Part shown: in pieces, positions 17,821 to 26,056 of the stretch
Position numbering within the stretch: position 1 is the stretch's first letter
Layout of the letters: the number at the start of each line of letters is the position of its first letter
NCBI RefSeq assembly: GCF_030730205.1
Contig: NZ_JANQVQ010000019.1
Coordinates: forward strand, 66,825 to 130,824
Length of the DNA: 64,000 bases
Source of the DNA: Paraglaciecola sp.
GTDB taxonomy: Bacteria; Pseudomonadota; Gammaproteobacteria; Enterobacterales; Alteromonadaceae
Direction: 5' to 3'
Program-made: the position numbers and the translations under genes
Notes under the pieces: generated by a model
Databases searched by the model: none
What the model was told of the DNA's origin: nothing
The model's input: only the letters and a program-made list of their open reading frames with translations

Positions 17821-17839
17821 GGTAAGTTTTTGGTAAGTT
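17821..17839 (+). promoter_or_regulatory. OmpR-family direct repeat before mipA
   Basis: GGTAAGTT-TTT-GGTAAGTT is a perfect 8-base direct repeat with an 11-bp period. A -10-like CATACT begins ten bases further on (17849-17854), so a bound regulator would overlap the -35 position and could activate transcription of mipA and the sensor-regulator genes behind it. Confidence 0.6.
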
Positions 17840-17889
17840 GCCTCCTTCCATACTGAGTTGAGACATTTTTACCGGCGCAGATACTTATC

Positions 17890-18717
17890 ATGATTTTACC
17901 AATATCAAACGCAAAAGAGCGATTCAAGCACGCTCTATTCACCATAAGCCTTGTGTCGGCTACATGGTATTCGACAAGTACGATAGCGCAGACGCCAAAA
18001 CATTCGATAGTTCAAGGTTCACAATGGGGGGCTGGTGTTGGAGTAGTCAGCAATCAAAAAGCCTATAAAGATATTGCTCGAGACACCCTAATAATCCCCA
18101 TTATAACCTACGAAAATCCTTACATCAGGTGGTTTGGAACCCATCTTGATGTTAAGTTGCCAAGCTACGAAATGAGTCATTCACAGCAGATTGATTTTAG
18201 TCTAAGTGCTGAATATGACTTGGGCAGTGGCTATGATAATAGTGAAGCCCGTGACACGCCGATTTTAAATGACATGGACGAGCGCAAGGGTGTGTTTGCC
18301 TTGGGGGCAAAACTGCAATGGGTTAACCCTTGGGTCGATGTTAGCGCCCAGTGGATGTTTGATGTGTCCGGTGACAGGGAAGGTAATCGGGCAAAATTAG
18401 GTTTTGAAAAAAAATGGATGTTTGGAAACCACGTTATGTTATCCCCGCGGCTAATGCTAACATGGCAAGATGACCATTTTGTTGATTACCATTATGGTGT
18501 TCGTGCTCATGAAGTCCGCAGTGATCGTCCTGCATATAGGGGTGAATCGAGCCTCAACATTGAATATGGTTTAAGAAGTGCCTATATGTTTGATAAGCAA
18601 AACGCAATGATATTGGATGTTGGAGTAAGTCAGCTGGGCAGTGCAATCAAAGATAGCCCGCTGGTAGATAGCTCCACTGAAAACACCCTCTTTTTTATCT
18701 ATATGCATACTTTCTGA
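17890..18717 (+). CDS. mipA: MipA/OmpV family outer-membrane protein
   Basis: A beta-barrel outer-membrane protein of 275 residues with a signal peptide (cleavage near STIAQTP) and a C-terminal Phe (IYMHTF). The blocks SQWGAGVGVVSNQKAYKD and GSGYDNSEARDTPILNDM, followed by a GVFALGAKLQW strand, identify MipA/OmpV. Members were linked to murein synthesis complexes and to surface stress. It is the first gene of a likely operon with an OmpR-type regulator, whose ATG overlaps the mipA stop by one base (TGATG). This mipA-regulator-kinase order recurs in gammaproteobacteria, which suggests the sensor controls mipA. Confidence 0.85.
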   Translation: MILPISNAKERFKHALFTISLVSATWYSTSTIAQTPKHSIVQGSQWGAGVGVVSNQKAYKDIARDTLIIPIITYENPYIRWFGTHLDVKLPSYEMSHSQQIDFSLSAEYDLGSGYDNSEARDTPILNDMDERKGVFALGAKLQWVNPWVDVSAQWMFDVSGDREGNRAKLGFEKKWMFGNHVMLSPRLMLTWQDDHFVDYHYGVRAHEVRSDRPAYRGESSLNIEYGLRSAYMFDKQNAMILDVGVSQLGSAIKDSPLVDSSTENTLFFIYMHTF

Positions 18718-19385
18718 TGAACCGTATTTTACTTGTTGAAGACCATGAACGTTTGGCTGCCCTGATCAGCAAGCAGTTAAATACTGCTGGCATAGCGGTT
18801 GATGTATTTGAAAAAATTGACACCGCGTGGTCTGCGTTTCAGCAAATAGACTATCAAGCCATGGTACTCGACCGAGGTTTACCTGATGGAGAAGGGCTGT
18901 CATTGTTGAAACGAATTCGTGTGGCCGGAAATACCATCCCTTGTCTTATCCTTACTGCTCGCGATGCCTTGCATGACCGCGTAGAAGGTCTCGATACTGG
19001 CGCTGATGACTACTTAACCAAGCCTTTTGCTATGGATGAATTAGTCGCACGTGTTAGAGCCTTACTGCGCAGGCCCGCCGAGAGTATAGTGTTGGCACCG
19101 ACCTTCAAAGATATCACTATCAAACCTGATATCAGTATGATGTATTGTGGCGCTGAAAGTATTAGTTTGGCGCCTGCAGAGTTACAAATTATGATGTTGT
19201 TGGTGCGTAAAGAGGGCAATGTAGTAAGGCGCAGTGCCCTAGAAGGCGCTGGGTGGGGCTTAAGTGAAGCCGTTACCCCAAACGCTTTAGATGTTGCATT
19301 ACATCGACTTCGGCGCAAATTAAAAGCCATTGATTCACGTTTGGAATTAGTAAACATGAGAAATTCAGGTTATGCGCTTCGTTAA
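18717..19385 (+). CDS. OmpR/QseB-type response regulator
   Basis: A 222-residue regulator: receiver domain with E8/D9, phosphoacceptor D52 in MVLDRGLPDGEG and K in DYLTKPF, then a winged-helix Trans_reg_C domain starting near residue 125 with LAPAELQIMMLLV, recognition helix NALDVALHRLRRKL and the wing RNSGYALR. It is translationally coupled to mipA upstream and its 3' end overlaps the kinase gene by 14 bases. OmpR-type dimers bind direct repeats with an 11-bp period; three such repeats lie before mlaC, mlaA and mipA, making these the predicted targets. Confidence 0.88.
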   Translation: MNRILLVEDHERLAALISKQLNTAGIAVDVFEKIDTAWSAFQQIDYQAMVLDRGLPDGEGLSLLKRIRVAGNTIPCLILTARDALHDRVEGLDTGADDYLTKPFAMDELVARVRALLRRPAESIVLAPTFKDITIKPDISMMYCGAESISLAPAELQIMMLLVRKEGNVVRRSALEGAGWGLSEAVTPNALDVALHRLRRKLKAIDSRLELVNMRNSGYALR

Positions 19386-20760
19386 ATCAAGCTGGTCAAA
19401 TAGTCTTAGTTTTAAAGTATTGCTGGCTTACGTGGTGGGCACAGTGCTTACCATTGTATTAGTGAGTGCGTTAACTTTCGTATTTGTTTTTTATAAAAGC
19501 GACTGGCTTGCCAGTAAAGATCTTATGAATTTTACGCACAAAATGGCCGATGCTCTGTTATTTGACCTAGATGGACAGCCTATCGGTTTTGGCAAGCATG
19601 ATGACGAGCTCAATTGGATTTTTGATAGTCTACACCGTGAAGCTGCCTATCGAGTTTTAAGCGAAGATGGACGCGTTATGTTAGGTTCAGCCGCAACACT
19701 CGGCATTGTGAATACTGTGTTGGTAGCAGCAAAAGACCAATTTCAAAAGGTTGAACGTGGAGGTTTGGCTTATTATAGTGCAGCCAGCACCTACCAACAT
19801 CAAGGCCAAAGTTGGATTATCCAGTTTGCGGTCAGTCAACGCTTTTATAATTTAATGCACAAAGGCTTTGCCTTACCCTTTATGGTGTTTGGCGTTGTAT
19901 TATTCAGTTTAGTCATGCTGTTTGTTTTTGGGGGATGTGCCTACATCACCCTAAGATGTACTTTAAACCCCTTAAGAGATATTTCTGAGTCTGCAGCTAA
20001 AATTTCGCCTCGCTCATTAAACGAAAGACTATCAGCGGCAAACATACCAACTGAAATTGTACCTTTGGTGGATAGCTTTAACCGGGTTCTTGCTCGGCTG
20101 GAAAATGGCTATCGCATTCAACGTGAGTTTTTGGCTACTGCAGCCCACGAACTTAAAACGCCCCTTGCCTTAATTCGTGCCCAGATTGAAATGCAGGATA
20201 AAACGCCAGACAGGCTGATGTTGTTAAATGACATTGAGCACATGTCTCGTCAAGTACAACAATTATTACTACTGGCTGAAGTCAGCGAAGAGCAAAACTT
20301 CAAACTAGATAGAGTAGATGTGGTAAAAACAGCCAATGAAGTTCTTATCTACTTGCTGCCTATGGCCAAGGCGGCGGATGTACAAGTGAGAATAAAACCT
20401 GAAACGATTGTGATTTGGGAAGCGGACAATGCCGCCTTGTTTATCTTAATAAAAAACTTGTTGGAAAACGCCATTCAACATGCACCAATCGCCAGTGAAA
20501 TACGCATTGATATTGATGCTACGCAACTAAGTTTACGGGATTGGGGCCCAGGAGTAGAGCAAGATAAGTTAGCAGTAATGTTCGAACGGTTTTGGCGTGG
20601 CCCCCATCGACGAGATCACGGTGCAGGCCTAGGTTTAGCCATTTGTAGTGAAATTGCTCAGACCCACGGTTGGCAATTAAGTGCGCACAACCGTATACCT
20701 GGTTTATGTTTTACCTTAGTTAATACAAATTTATTAACTTCACGCCCTAGTTTAGTGTGA
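19372..20760 (+). CDS. Sensor histidine kinase of the mipA operon
   Basis: An inner-membrane kinase of 462 residues. Two membrane segments (about residues 15-40 and 160-185) enclose a periplasmic sensor of roughly 120 residues; a HAMP domain follows. The dimerisation helix has the phosphorylated His in FLATAAHELKTPLALIRAQI, and the ATPase domain shows N in LLENAIQHAP, the DWGPGV box, FERFWR and GAGLGLAI. It resembles QseC-type kinases, but the periplasmic signal cannot be told. It is the third gene of the mipA unit and is convergent with maiA, four bases from its stop. Confidence 0.87.
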   Translation: MRFVKSSWSNSLSFKVLLAYVVGTVLTIVLVSALTFVFVFYKSDWLASKDLMNFTHKMADALLFDLDGQPIGFGKHDDELNWIFDSLHREAAYRVLSEDGRVMLGSAATLGIVNTVLVAAKDQFQKVERGGLAYYSAASTYQHQGQSWIIQFAVSQRFYNLMHKGFALPFMVFGVVLFSLVMLFVFGGCAYITLRCTLNPLRDISESAAKISPRSLNERLSAANIPTEIVPLVDSFNRVLARLENGYRIQREFLATAAHELKTPLALIRAQIEMQDKTPDRLMLLNDIEHMSRQVQQLLLLAEVSEEQNFKLDRVDVVKTANEVLIYLLPMAKAADVQVRIKPETIVIWEADNAALFILIKNLLENAIQHAPIASEIRIDIDATQLSLRDWGPGVEQDKLAVMFERFWRGPHRRDHGAGLGLAICSEIAQTHGWQLSAHNRIPGLCFTLVNTNLLTSRPSLV

Positions 20761-20763
20761 GTT

Positions 20764-21402
20764 TTATTCTGCGTCAGCTTGGTTCTCAGGTTTAGCCTTA
20801 TCAAACTCAGGTAATGCCATTAGTCTATCAATTTTTTCTTTTACTCTTGGGGCCTTACTTAAATCAGCACCAAAACGCTTGGCGTTAACCAACTGAGGGG
20901 CGATAGCAATGTCTGCCAAGGTGAGAGTATCCCCATAAAAATATTGTCCCTGCGGAACATCCTTCAACATTTTTTCAAGACTTATAAAACCCAACTCAAT
21001 CCAATGCACAACCCAACTATTAACTTGTTCCTGACTAAACCCCTGGTATTTTAGTTTTTGTAGCACTCGTAAATTTTGGATCGGGTGGGTGTCTGTTGCA
21101 ATTATGTTTGCCATGGCGCGCACTTTTGCTCTAGCTAATGGAGCTTGGGGTAATAAGGCAGGGTTTGGGTACATCTCATCTAAATATTCTATGATGGCCA
21201 TGGACTGAGTAAGAATATTGTCGCCGTCAATCAGTGCAGGTACCAGTTCTTGAGGGTTAATACCTTTGTACAAATCCGAGTGTTGCTCCCCACCATTTCT
21301 TACTAAATGAACGGCTGCTTGCTGATAATCAATACCCTTAATATTTAAGGCAATACGCACCCTAAACGAAGCGCTAGAGCGCCAATAACTATATAACGTC
21401 AT
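20764..21402 (-). CDS. maiA: Maleylacetoacetate isomerase (zeta-class GST)
   Basis: Glutathione-dependent cis-trans isomerase that turns maleylacetoacetate into fumarylacetoacetate in tyrosine/homogentisate catabolism. The 212-residue product opens with LYSYWRSSASFRVRIALN, containing the SS-x-S-x-R-V-R catalytic signature, and carries the NPQELVPALID and QSMAIIEYLDE glutathione-binding blocks of zeta-class transferases. It is apart from the fahA-VOC-hpd operon 5 kb downstream, with a TonB receptor and a metallo-hydrolase in between. The start follows no strong ribosome-binding site. Confidence 0.9.
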   Translation of the reverse strand: MTLYSYWRSSASFRVRIALNIKGIDYQQAAVHLVRNGGEQHSDLYKGINPQELVPALIDGDNILTQSMAIIEYLDEMYPNPALLPQAPLARAKVRAMANIIATDTHPIQNLRVLQKLKYQGFSQEQVNSWVVHWIELGFISLEKMLKDVPQGQYFYGDTLTLADIAIAPQLVNAKRFGADLSKAPRVKEKIDRLMALPEFDKAKPENQADAE

Positions 21403-22013
21403 CTGTTAACCCCGCCATCATCCAATTTAAAACCCCATTTCCGCTAACACGCTAAAGGATTGGTGTGACGTACTTTATCGATCGCCAGACGAATATCAAT
21501 AAACGCGGCGTCATTTGGCGAAGGCCGCTTGGAAAGAACATGTGACAGTAAAAGTTGGGCAAAAACGACTCGTTTATTGCTTTATAAAGCTGTTTAATCG
21601 CTTGGATAATATCGCTTGTTGCACTAATGCGGGTGTGCGAGGATTTGGTATTGTTAATGTTTTATTAACAATAATTACAAATAATTAATGAGTGTTATAG
21701 GCAGACTGAAGTTAGCACTTGTTAATGAGCAAGTTCTGAAGGCCACCAAAAGCAAGGCAGTTAACGGCTGACCATTTGGTTGCTAAGTATCGCTTAATCG
21801 CTGCTTAGCGGGGCAGAGGAAATAAGCACAAGATACAAGCATTGCTTAGATATTTGTATTTGCAGCTCAACAACTTGCATAAAAAATAATATGTCAATAA
21901 ATGCAAGTTATTTAGTCATTTTGTGCCATGTAAGATTTTTATACATGCTATTACCATCATAGTTGTGAATTTTAAGTTAATCAGCGCAACATGTAATTAA
22001 CAAGGGTCTACTC
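21403..22013. other. Intergenic region before the TonB receptor
   Basis: About 600 bases. The first 450 show no gene or motif. The last 140 bases hold the conserved element described at 21873-21958, followed by an AAGGG ribosome-binding site before the ATG at 22014. Confidence 0.5.
21873..21958 (+). promoter_or_regulatory. 86-bp promoter element, copy A
   Basis: This stretch aligns without gaps to 31045-31130, with 67 of 86 bases identical by my count, although the genes behind are unrelated (a TonB receptor and an MFS carrier). It begins with an inverted repeat, AACTTGCAT (21872-21880) and ATGCAAGTT (21901-21909), followed by the best conserved core TATTTAGTCATTTT and a T-rich tail ending in CTATTACCATC. 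It lies 55 bases before the receptor start. A shared operator plus promoter is the simplest explanation. Confidence 0.6.
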
Positions 22014-24872
22014 ATGAAAACAACACATAAACCATTTTTACGCAACCGTTGCTGTGCAAGTGTTCTTCTCGCACTTGGCATTGCCAGCACGATGCCTTTA
22101 TCTGTGGCTTCTGCACAGGAACAAGCTGATACGAACAAGAGTGACAAGGAAGAGGCTGTAGAGTTAATTGTTGTATCTGCATCACGGCTTAAATCTCGTC
22201 CTGGGTACGAAGCGCCTACCCCTACCACGGTACTCGATTCTTCTTTTGTAAATGATGTGGGTGTTGTGAATGTGGCTGATGCTTTAAACCGCTTACCATC
22301 AATGGGCGCTGCAACTTCACCACGCAGTTCTGCTAATGATGTGGGCTCTGGTGTACAAGGTGCTAATTTTCTTAATTTACGTGGTATTGGCAGTAACCGC
22401 ACATTAGTATTACTTGATGGACGTCGGGTGGTAAGTGCTGCAGTGACCGGCCAAGTTGATATTAATATGTTGCCCAGTACCTTGTTAAAACGCACGGAAA
22501 TCGTTTCGGGTGGTGCATCGGCTGCGTGGGGTTCAGACGCTGTGGCGGGTGTAGTTAACTTAGTTTTAGATAAAGAATTCACCGGCGTTAAGGGGTCAGT
22601 GCAAGCGGGCCGCTCAGGCTACGATGATGCTGATGAATTTAAAGCAAATTTAGCCGCTGGTTTTGATTTTGCTGATGGAAAAGGGCACGTTATCGGTAGC
22701 CTTAATTACACCCAAGCAGATGGTGTTGACCGCGCTGACTCGCGGGATTGGTTTAAAAGTACAAAACTGGTTAATAACCCCGCTTATGCAGAGGGCAATG
22801 GTGAGCCTCAGCGTTTAGTGGTCGATAACGTCGGTAATTTTATTGGTTCTGACGCTGGCCATACCTTTTTGAGTGCCGGCCCTTTAGCTGGAATTACGTT
22901 TTCACCTGAGGGTGCTTTATTACCTTTTAACTTTGGCACGCGTTATCCAGGGGGGCCACTGGGCAGCAGTATGACCGGAGATGGTCAGTTAAATGACTTT
23001 TCGGCCCGCACGCAAATATTGGCAGAATACCAACAGATCACTGGGTTTTTACATGCCACCTACGATGTGACAGATGATTTAACAGTTTACGGAGAGTTTA
23101 TGAGTGGCTCAACGGAAGGAGAATCACTGTCAGTGCCGTATTATCGTTTTGCTGGTGCTCTAACGATTTCAAGAGATAATCCATTCTTACCCGCAGACTT
23201 AGCTAACCAGATGGACAGTTTTGGTATGACCTCTGTGCCTATGGGGCGCTCAAACGTAGATTTTGGCCGCGCTAATCCATACAACGAACGAGACATGACA
23301 CGCTATTTAATTGGCGCGGATTATGAAATAAATGACAAGTGGTCGATGGCGGCTTATTACGAGCGTGGCAGTATTGACGTCGTTAATGAAACCAGAAGTG
23401 ATGCCAATACCGCAAAATATGCGCTGGCAACGGATGCTGTATCAGATGGTAATGGTAATGTGGTGTGTCGTTCAAGCCTTACCGACCCTGGCAATGGCTG
23501 TGTAGCCGCTAATATTTTTGGTTTAGGCGCTCCGAGTCAAGCAGCTATTGATTATGTTGTTGGCACTGCCCGTCAAGATCTAGAGCTGACCCAAGACGTA
23601 CTTTCAATCACGTTTAGTGGTGATATCACTGAACTTGATGCAGGTGCTGTGTCTACCTCTTTTGGTTACGAATATCGCAAAGAGCAATTTAGTGGTAAGG
23701 CCGATCCTATTTCGCAAGTCAGCGGTTGGTGGGTGGGTAACTACAAAGATGCAGAAGGCGAATATGACGTTAATGAAGTCTTTGCTGAAGTATTAGTGCC
23801 TATCTTTTTTGATTCAGCGTTAGGCAATTCATTAGATTTTAATGCTGCAGTGAGGTTAACTGATTACAGTACCAGCGGTAAAGTCACTACTTGGAAAGGC
23901 GGTTTAACTTATGATATTGGTGCGGGCGTGTCTTTACGAGGTACCCAATCTCGCGATATCAGAGCGCCAAATTTAAACGAATACTACAGTGGTGGACAAA
24001 CTAACAGTTTGTATTTTAACGACCCCTTCGTCGAAAATCCCCTCGGTGAAGGTGTGGCTAACTACTTGGTCACGCGCACTATTCGCGGCAATCCAGATTT
24101 ATCACCCGAAGAAGCAGATACCACCACTTTTGGTATTGTGTATGAGCCTGAATTTATTGAAAACCTGTCTTTGTCCTTAGATTACTTTCACATTAACGTG
24201 GACGGCGCTATTGATACCGTGCTTGACCAGGACATCGTTGATCGCTGTTATAACGGCGAGACTTCCTTTTGTAGTTTGATTCAACGTGATTCTGCAACAG
24301 GGCTGATGACAAATATCTTTAACTCTCCAGTTAACTTAACCGAAGAAGTGTTGACTGCTTACGACTTTGAAGTCACCTACCAGTTCGAGTTGGCCGGCGG
24401 CAATGTGGATATTCGGTCATTTTGGACCCATACCACTGAACATTACACTAAAGATCGAGGCATAAAAGATGAACTCTTAGGTGAATTTGCCGGTGGTAAT
24501 GGTGCGGTAAATGGTGGCCCGCAAAAATGGGCGAGTTTAACCTCAATCCGGTATACCGATTATGTTAATACTGTTTCTTTGCGTCATCGTTATATTGGTG
24601 AGGGGGTAATTGATGCAAGTTGGCAGTCTGGTGTTGATGTTGATAACAATAAAATTGATGCTGTCAGTTATATTGATTTAACTGCCAGTCGTCGCATTGA
24701 TGTAGACGATGTGAGCTTTGAAGTGTTTGCCAGCATTGATAACGTGTTTGACAAAGAGCCTCCTCGCGTTGGATTTGATGGCGGTACTGCACTAGATGAC
24801 CTTGGCGTATCGAACACACGTCATGATTTGATTGGTCGATATTTTCGCTTAGGTGTGAGATTCGACTACTAA
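22014..24872 (+). CDS. TonB-dependent receptor, 952 residues
   Basis: A large outer-membrane active transporter with signal peptide (to about SVASAQEQ), TonB-box-like VELIVVSAS, plug domain (LNLRGIGSNRTLVLLDGRRV and IVSGGASAAWGSDAVAGVVN) and a barrel ending in FRLGVRFDY. The GxxRTLVLLDGRR plug motif is common among receptors of Alteromonadales, sphingomonads and Caulobacter that import saccharides, peptides or aromatics. The substrate is not readable directly. The promoter shares an 86-bp element with the ferulate operon at 31.2 kb, so a lignin-type aromatic is a reasonable guess. A terminator hairpin separates it from the metallo-hydrolase gene behind. Confidence 0.88.
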   Translation: MKTTHKPFLRNRCCASVLLALGIASTMPLSVASAQEQADTNKSDKEEAVELIVVSASRLKSRPGYEAPTPTTVLDSSFVNDVGVVNVADALNRLPSMGAATSPRSSANDVGSGVQGANFLNLRGIGSNRTLVLLDGRRVVSAAVTGQVDINMLPSTLLKRTEIVSGGASAAWGSDAVAGVVNLVLDKEFTGVKGSVQAGRSGYDDADEFKANLAAGFDFADGKGHVIGSLNYTQADGVDRADSRDWFKSTKLVNNPAYAEGNGEPQRLVVDNVGNFIGSDAGHTFLSAGPLAGITFSPEGALLPFNFGTRYPGGPLGSSMTGDGQLNDFSARTQILAEYQQITGFLHATYDVTDDLTVYGEFMSGSTEGESLSVPYYRFAGALTISRDNPFLPADLANQMDSFGMTSVPMGRSNVDFGRANPYNERDMTRYLIGADYEINDKWSMAAYYERGSIDVVNETRSDANTAKYALATDAVSDGNGNVVCRSSLTDPGNGCVAANIFGLGAPSQAAIDYVVGTARQDLELTQDVLSITFSGDITELDAGAVSTSFGYEYRKEQFSGKADPISQVSGWWVGNYKDAEGEYDVNEVFAEVLVPIFFDSALGNSLDFNAAVRLTDYSTSGKVTTWKGGLTYDIGAGVSLRGTQSRDIRAPNLNEYYSGGQTNSLYFNDPFVENPLGEGVANYLVTRTIRGNPDLSPEEADTTTFGIVYEPEFIENLSLSLDYFHINVDGAIDTVLDQDIVDRCYNGETSFCSLIQRDSATGLMTNIFNSPVNLTEEVLTAYDFEVTYQFELAGGNVDIRSFWTHTTEHYTKDRGIKDELLGEFAGGNGAVNGGPQKWASLTSIRYTDYVNTVSLRHRYIGEGVIDASWQSGVDVDNNKIDAVSYIDLTASRRIDVDDVSFEVFASIDNVFDKEPPRVGFDGGTALDDLGVSNTRHDLIGRYFRLGVRFDY

Positions 24873-24892
24873 GTCTAGATAACGTTACAGCG

Positions 24893-24929
24893 GGCTAAGT
24901 CGAAGTGAGCACTTCACTTAGCCTCTTTT
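24893..24929 (+). terminator. Terminator after the TonB receptor
   Basis: GGCTAAGT-C-GAAGTG pairs with CACTTC-ACTTAGCC around a two-base AG turn with one bulged C, followed by TCTTTT. It should stop most transcripts before the next gene. Confidence 0.75.
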
Positions 24930-24967
24930 AAAATGGCGAATAAAATTCAGTCAAAGGGAATAAGTCA

Positions 24968-25945
24968 ATGATAAACAAAAAGACACTTGCTTTAACGACG
25001 GTTAGTTTACTTTGTTTAGGGTGCAGTGCTGTAGCCAATACTGAGCAAAACCTTGCGCAAACTCACGTTGATAAAGCCTATGCGTTAGCGGGCGATACTT
25101 TTATGCGCACAACTGCCGAGTTGCAATGCAGTACCGATAATCGGGCAATGGCATTTTTCAAAGATAAAACAGTTCCACCTGCCACTAAGATATTTGACAA
25201 TCTTTATTATGTTGGCGTAACCCCTGTTGGCGCTTATGCCCTGCAAACCAGTGATGGAATTATTTTAATCGATGCACTAAATAATACCCAAGAAGCTCAA
25301 GAGGTTATTGAATCAGGCATGCTGTCTGTGGGTTTAGATCCCGCTGATATCAAAACTATCATAGTGACTCATGGCCACGGGGATCATTATGGTGGTGCTA
25401 AATATTTAGCCGAAAAATATCAGGCCTCGGTCATGATGAGTGAGCTCGATTGGGATATGGCAACTAATCCTGCGCCCAGACCCGCCCGTCCTGGAATGCC
25501 AGCACCAAATTGGTCAACTGCGCCAGATAAAGATCTTGTTGCCACTGATGGTCAGGAAGTCACCTTAGGAGACACCACGGTTAAAATCGTATTCACTCCC
25601 GGTCATACCCCAGGGACACTCTCTTTGATTTTTCCAGTGACAGAAAATGGAGCAAGGCACACTGCGGCGCTATGGGGAGGGACAGGGATCCCAAAAGATA
25701 AGGGATTAGCACAAGCCTACGTTAATTCGGCAAAGAAATTCGCTAAATTGGCAAAGGACATGAACGTTGATGTGGCCTTGAGCAATCACGCTTTTGTCGA
25801 TGACTCCCTCAGGCGTATGGCTGAATTACGCGCCAATCCAGATAAGGCTAATCCTTTTATTATTGGTCAGCAAATGGTGCAAGATTACACTCAGGTTATT
25901 GCTGAATGCGCTTCAGCGGCAGTAGCAAGAATGCCAACGGAGTAA
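24968..25945 (+). CDS. Metallo-beta-lactamase-fold lipoprotein hydrolase
   Basis: A 325-residue MBL-fold enzyme resembling subclass B3-like hydrolases. A short lipoprotein signal is present with Cys at residue 19 (LCLGC). Zinc ligands: H135-G-H137-G-D139-H140 in TIIVTHGHGDHYGG, H213 in TPGHTPG and a later H in SNHAFVD. The start follows AGGGAATAAGTC. Although the fold includes carbapenemases, many secreted members act on lactones, esters or unknown substrates; resistance must not be assumed. It sits 95 bases after the TonB receptor but behind a terminator, so it may have its own promoter. It could process the substrate taken up by the receptor. Confidence 0.8.
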   Translation: MINKKTLALTTVSLLCLGCSAVANTEQNLAQTHVDKAYALAGDTFMRTTAELQCSTDNRAMAFFKDKTVPPATKIFDNLYYVGVTPVGAYALQTSDGIILIDALNNTQEAQEVIESGMLSVGLDPADIKTIIVTHGHGDHYGGAKYLAEKYQASVMMSELDWDMATNPAPRPARPGMPAPNWSTAPDKDLVATDGQEVTLGDTTVKIVFTPGHTPGTLSLIFPVTENGARHTAALWGGTGIPKDKGLAQAYVNSAKKFAKLAKDMNVDVALSNHAFVDDSLRRMAELRANPDKANPFIIGQQMVQDYTQVIAECASAAVARMPTE

Positions 25946-25996
25946 CTATCGTGCGGCCATCTGAAATGGGCATCTGAGCAAACCAAACACCGACAT

Positions 25997-26026
25997 AAAA
26001 ATGCCTATCAGTTGATAGGCATTTTT
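25997..26026. terminator. Bidirectional terminator between the MBL gene and fahA
   Basis: A perfect 14-bp stem, AAAAATGCCTATCA paired with TGATAGGCATTTTT over GT, lies between the two convergent genes. Flanking A and T runs let it work on both strands. Confidence 0.85.
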
Positions 26027-26056
26027 GTTGAAGCTGGATTCACTACACGGAATTGA

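Noticed and set aside
24968-25945. Annotating the MBL-fold protein as a beta-lactamase
   Set aside because: The fold and HxHxDH motif are shared by many non-resistance hydrolases, and the context is catabolic.
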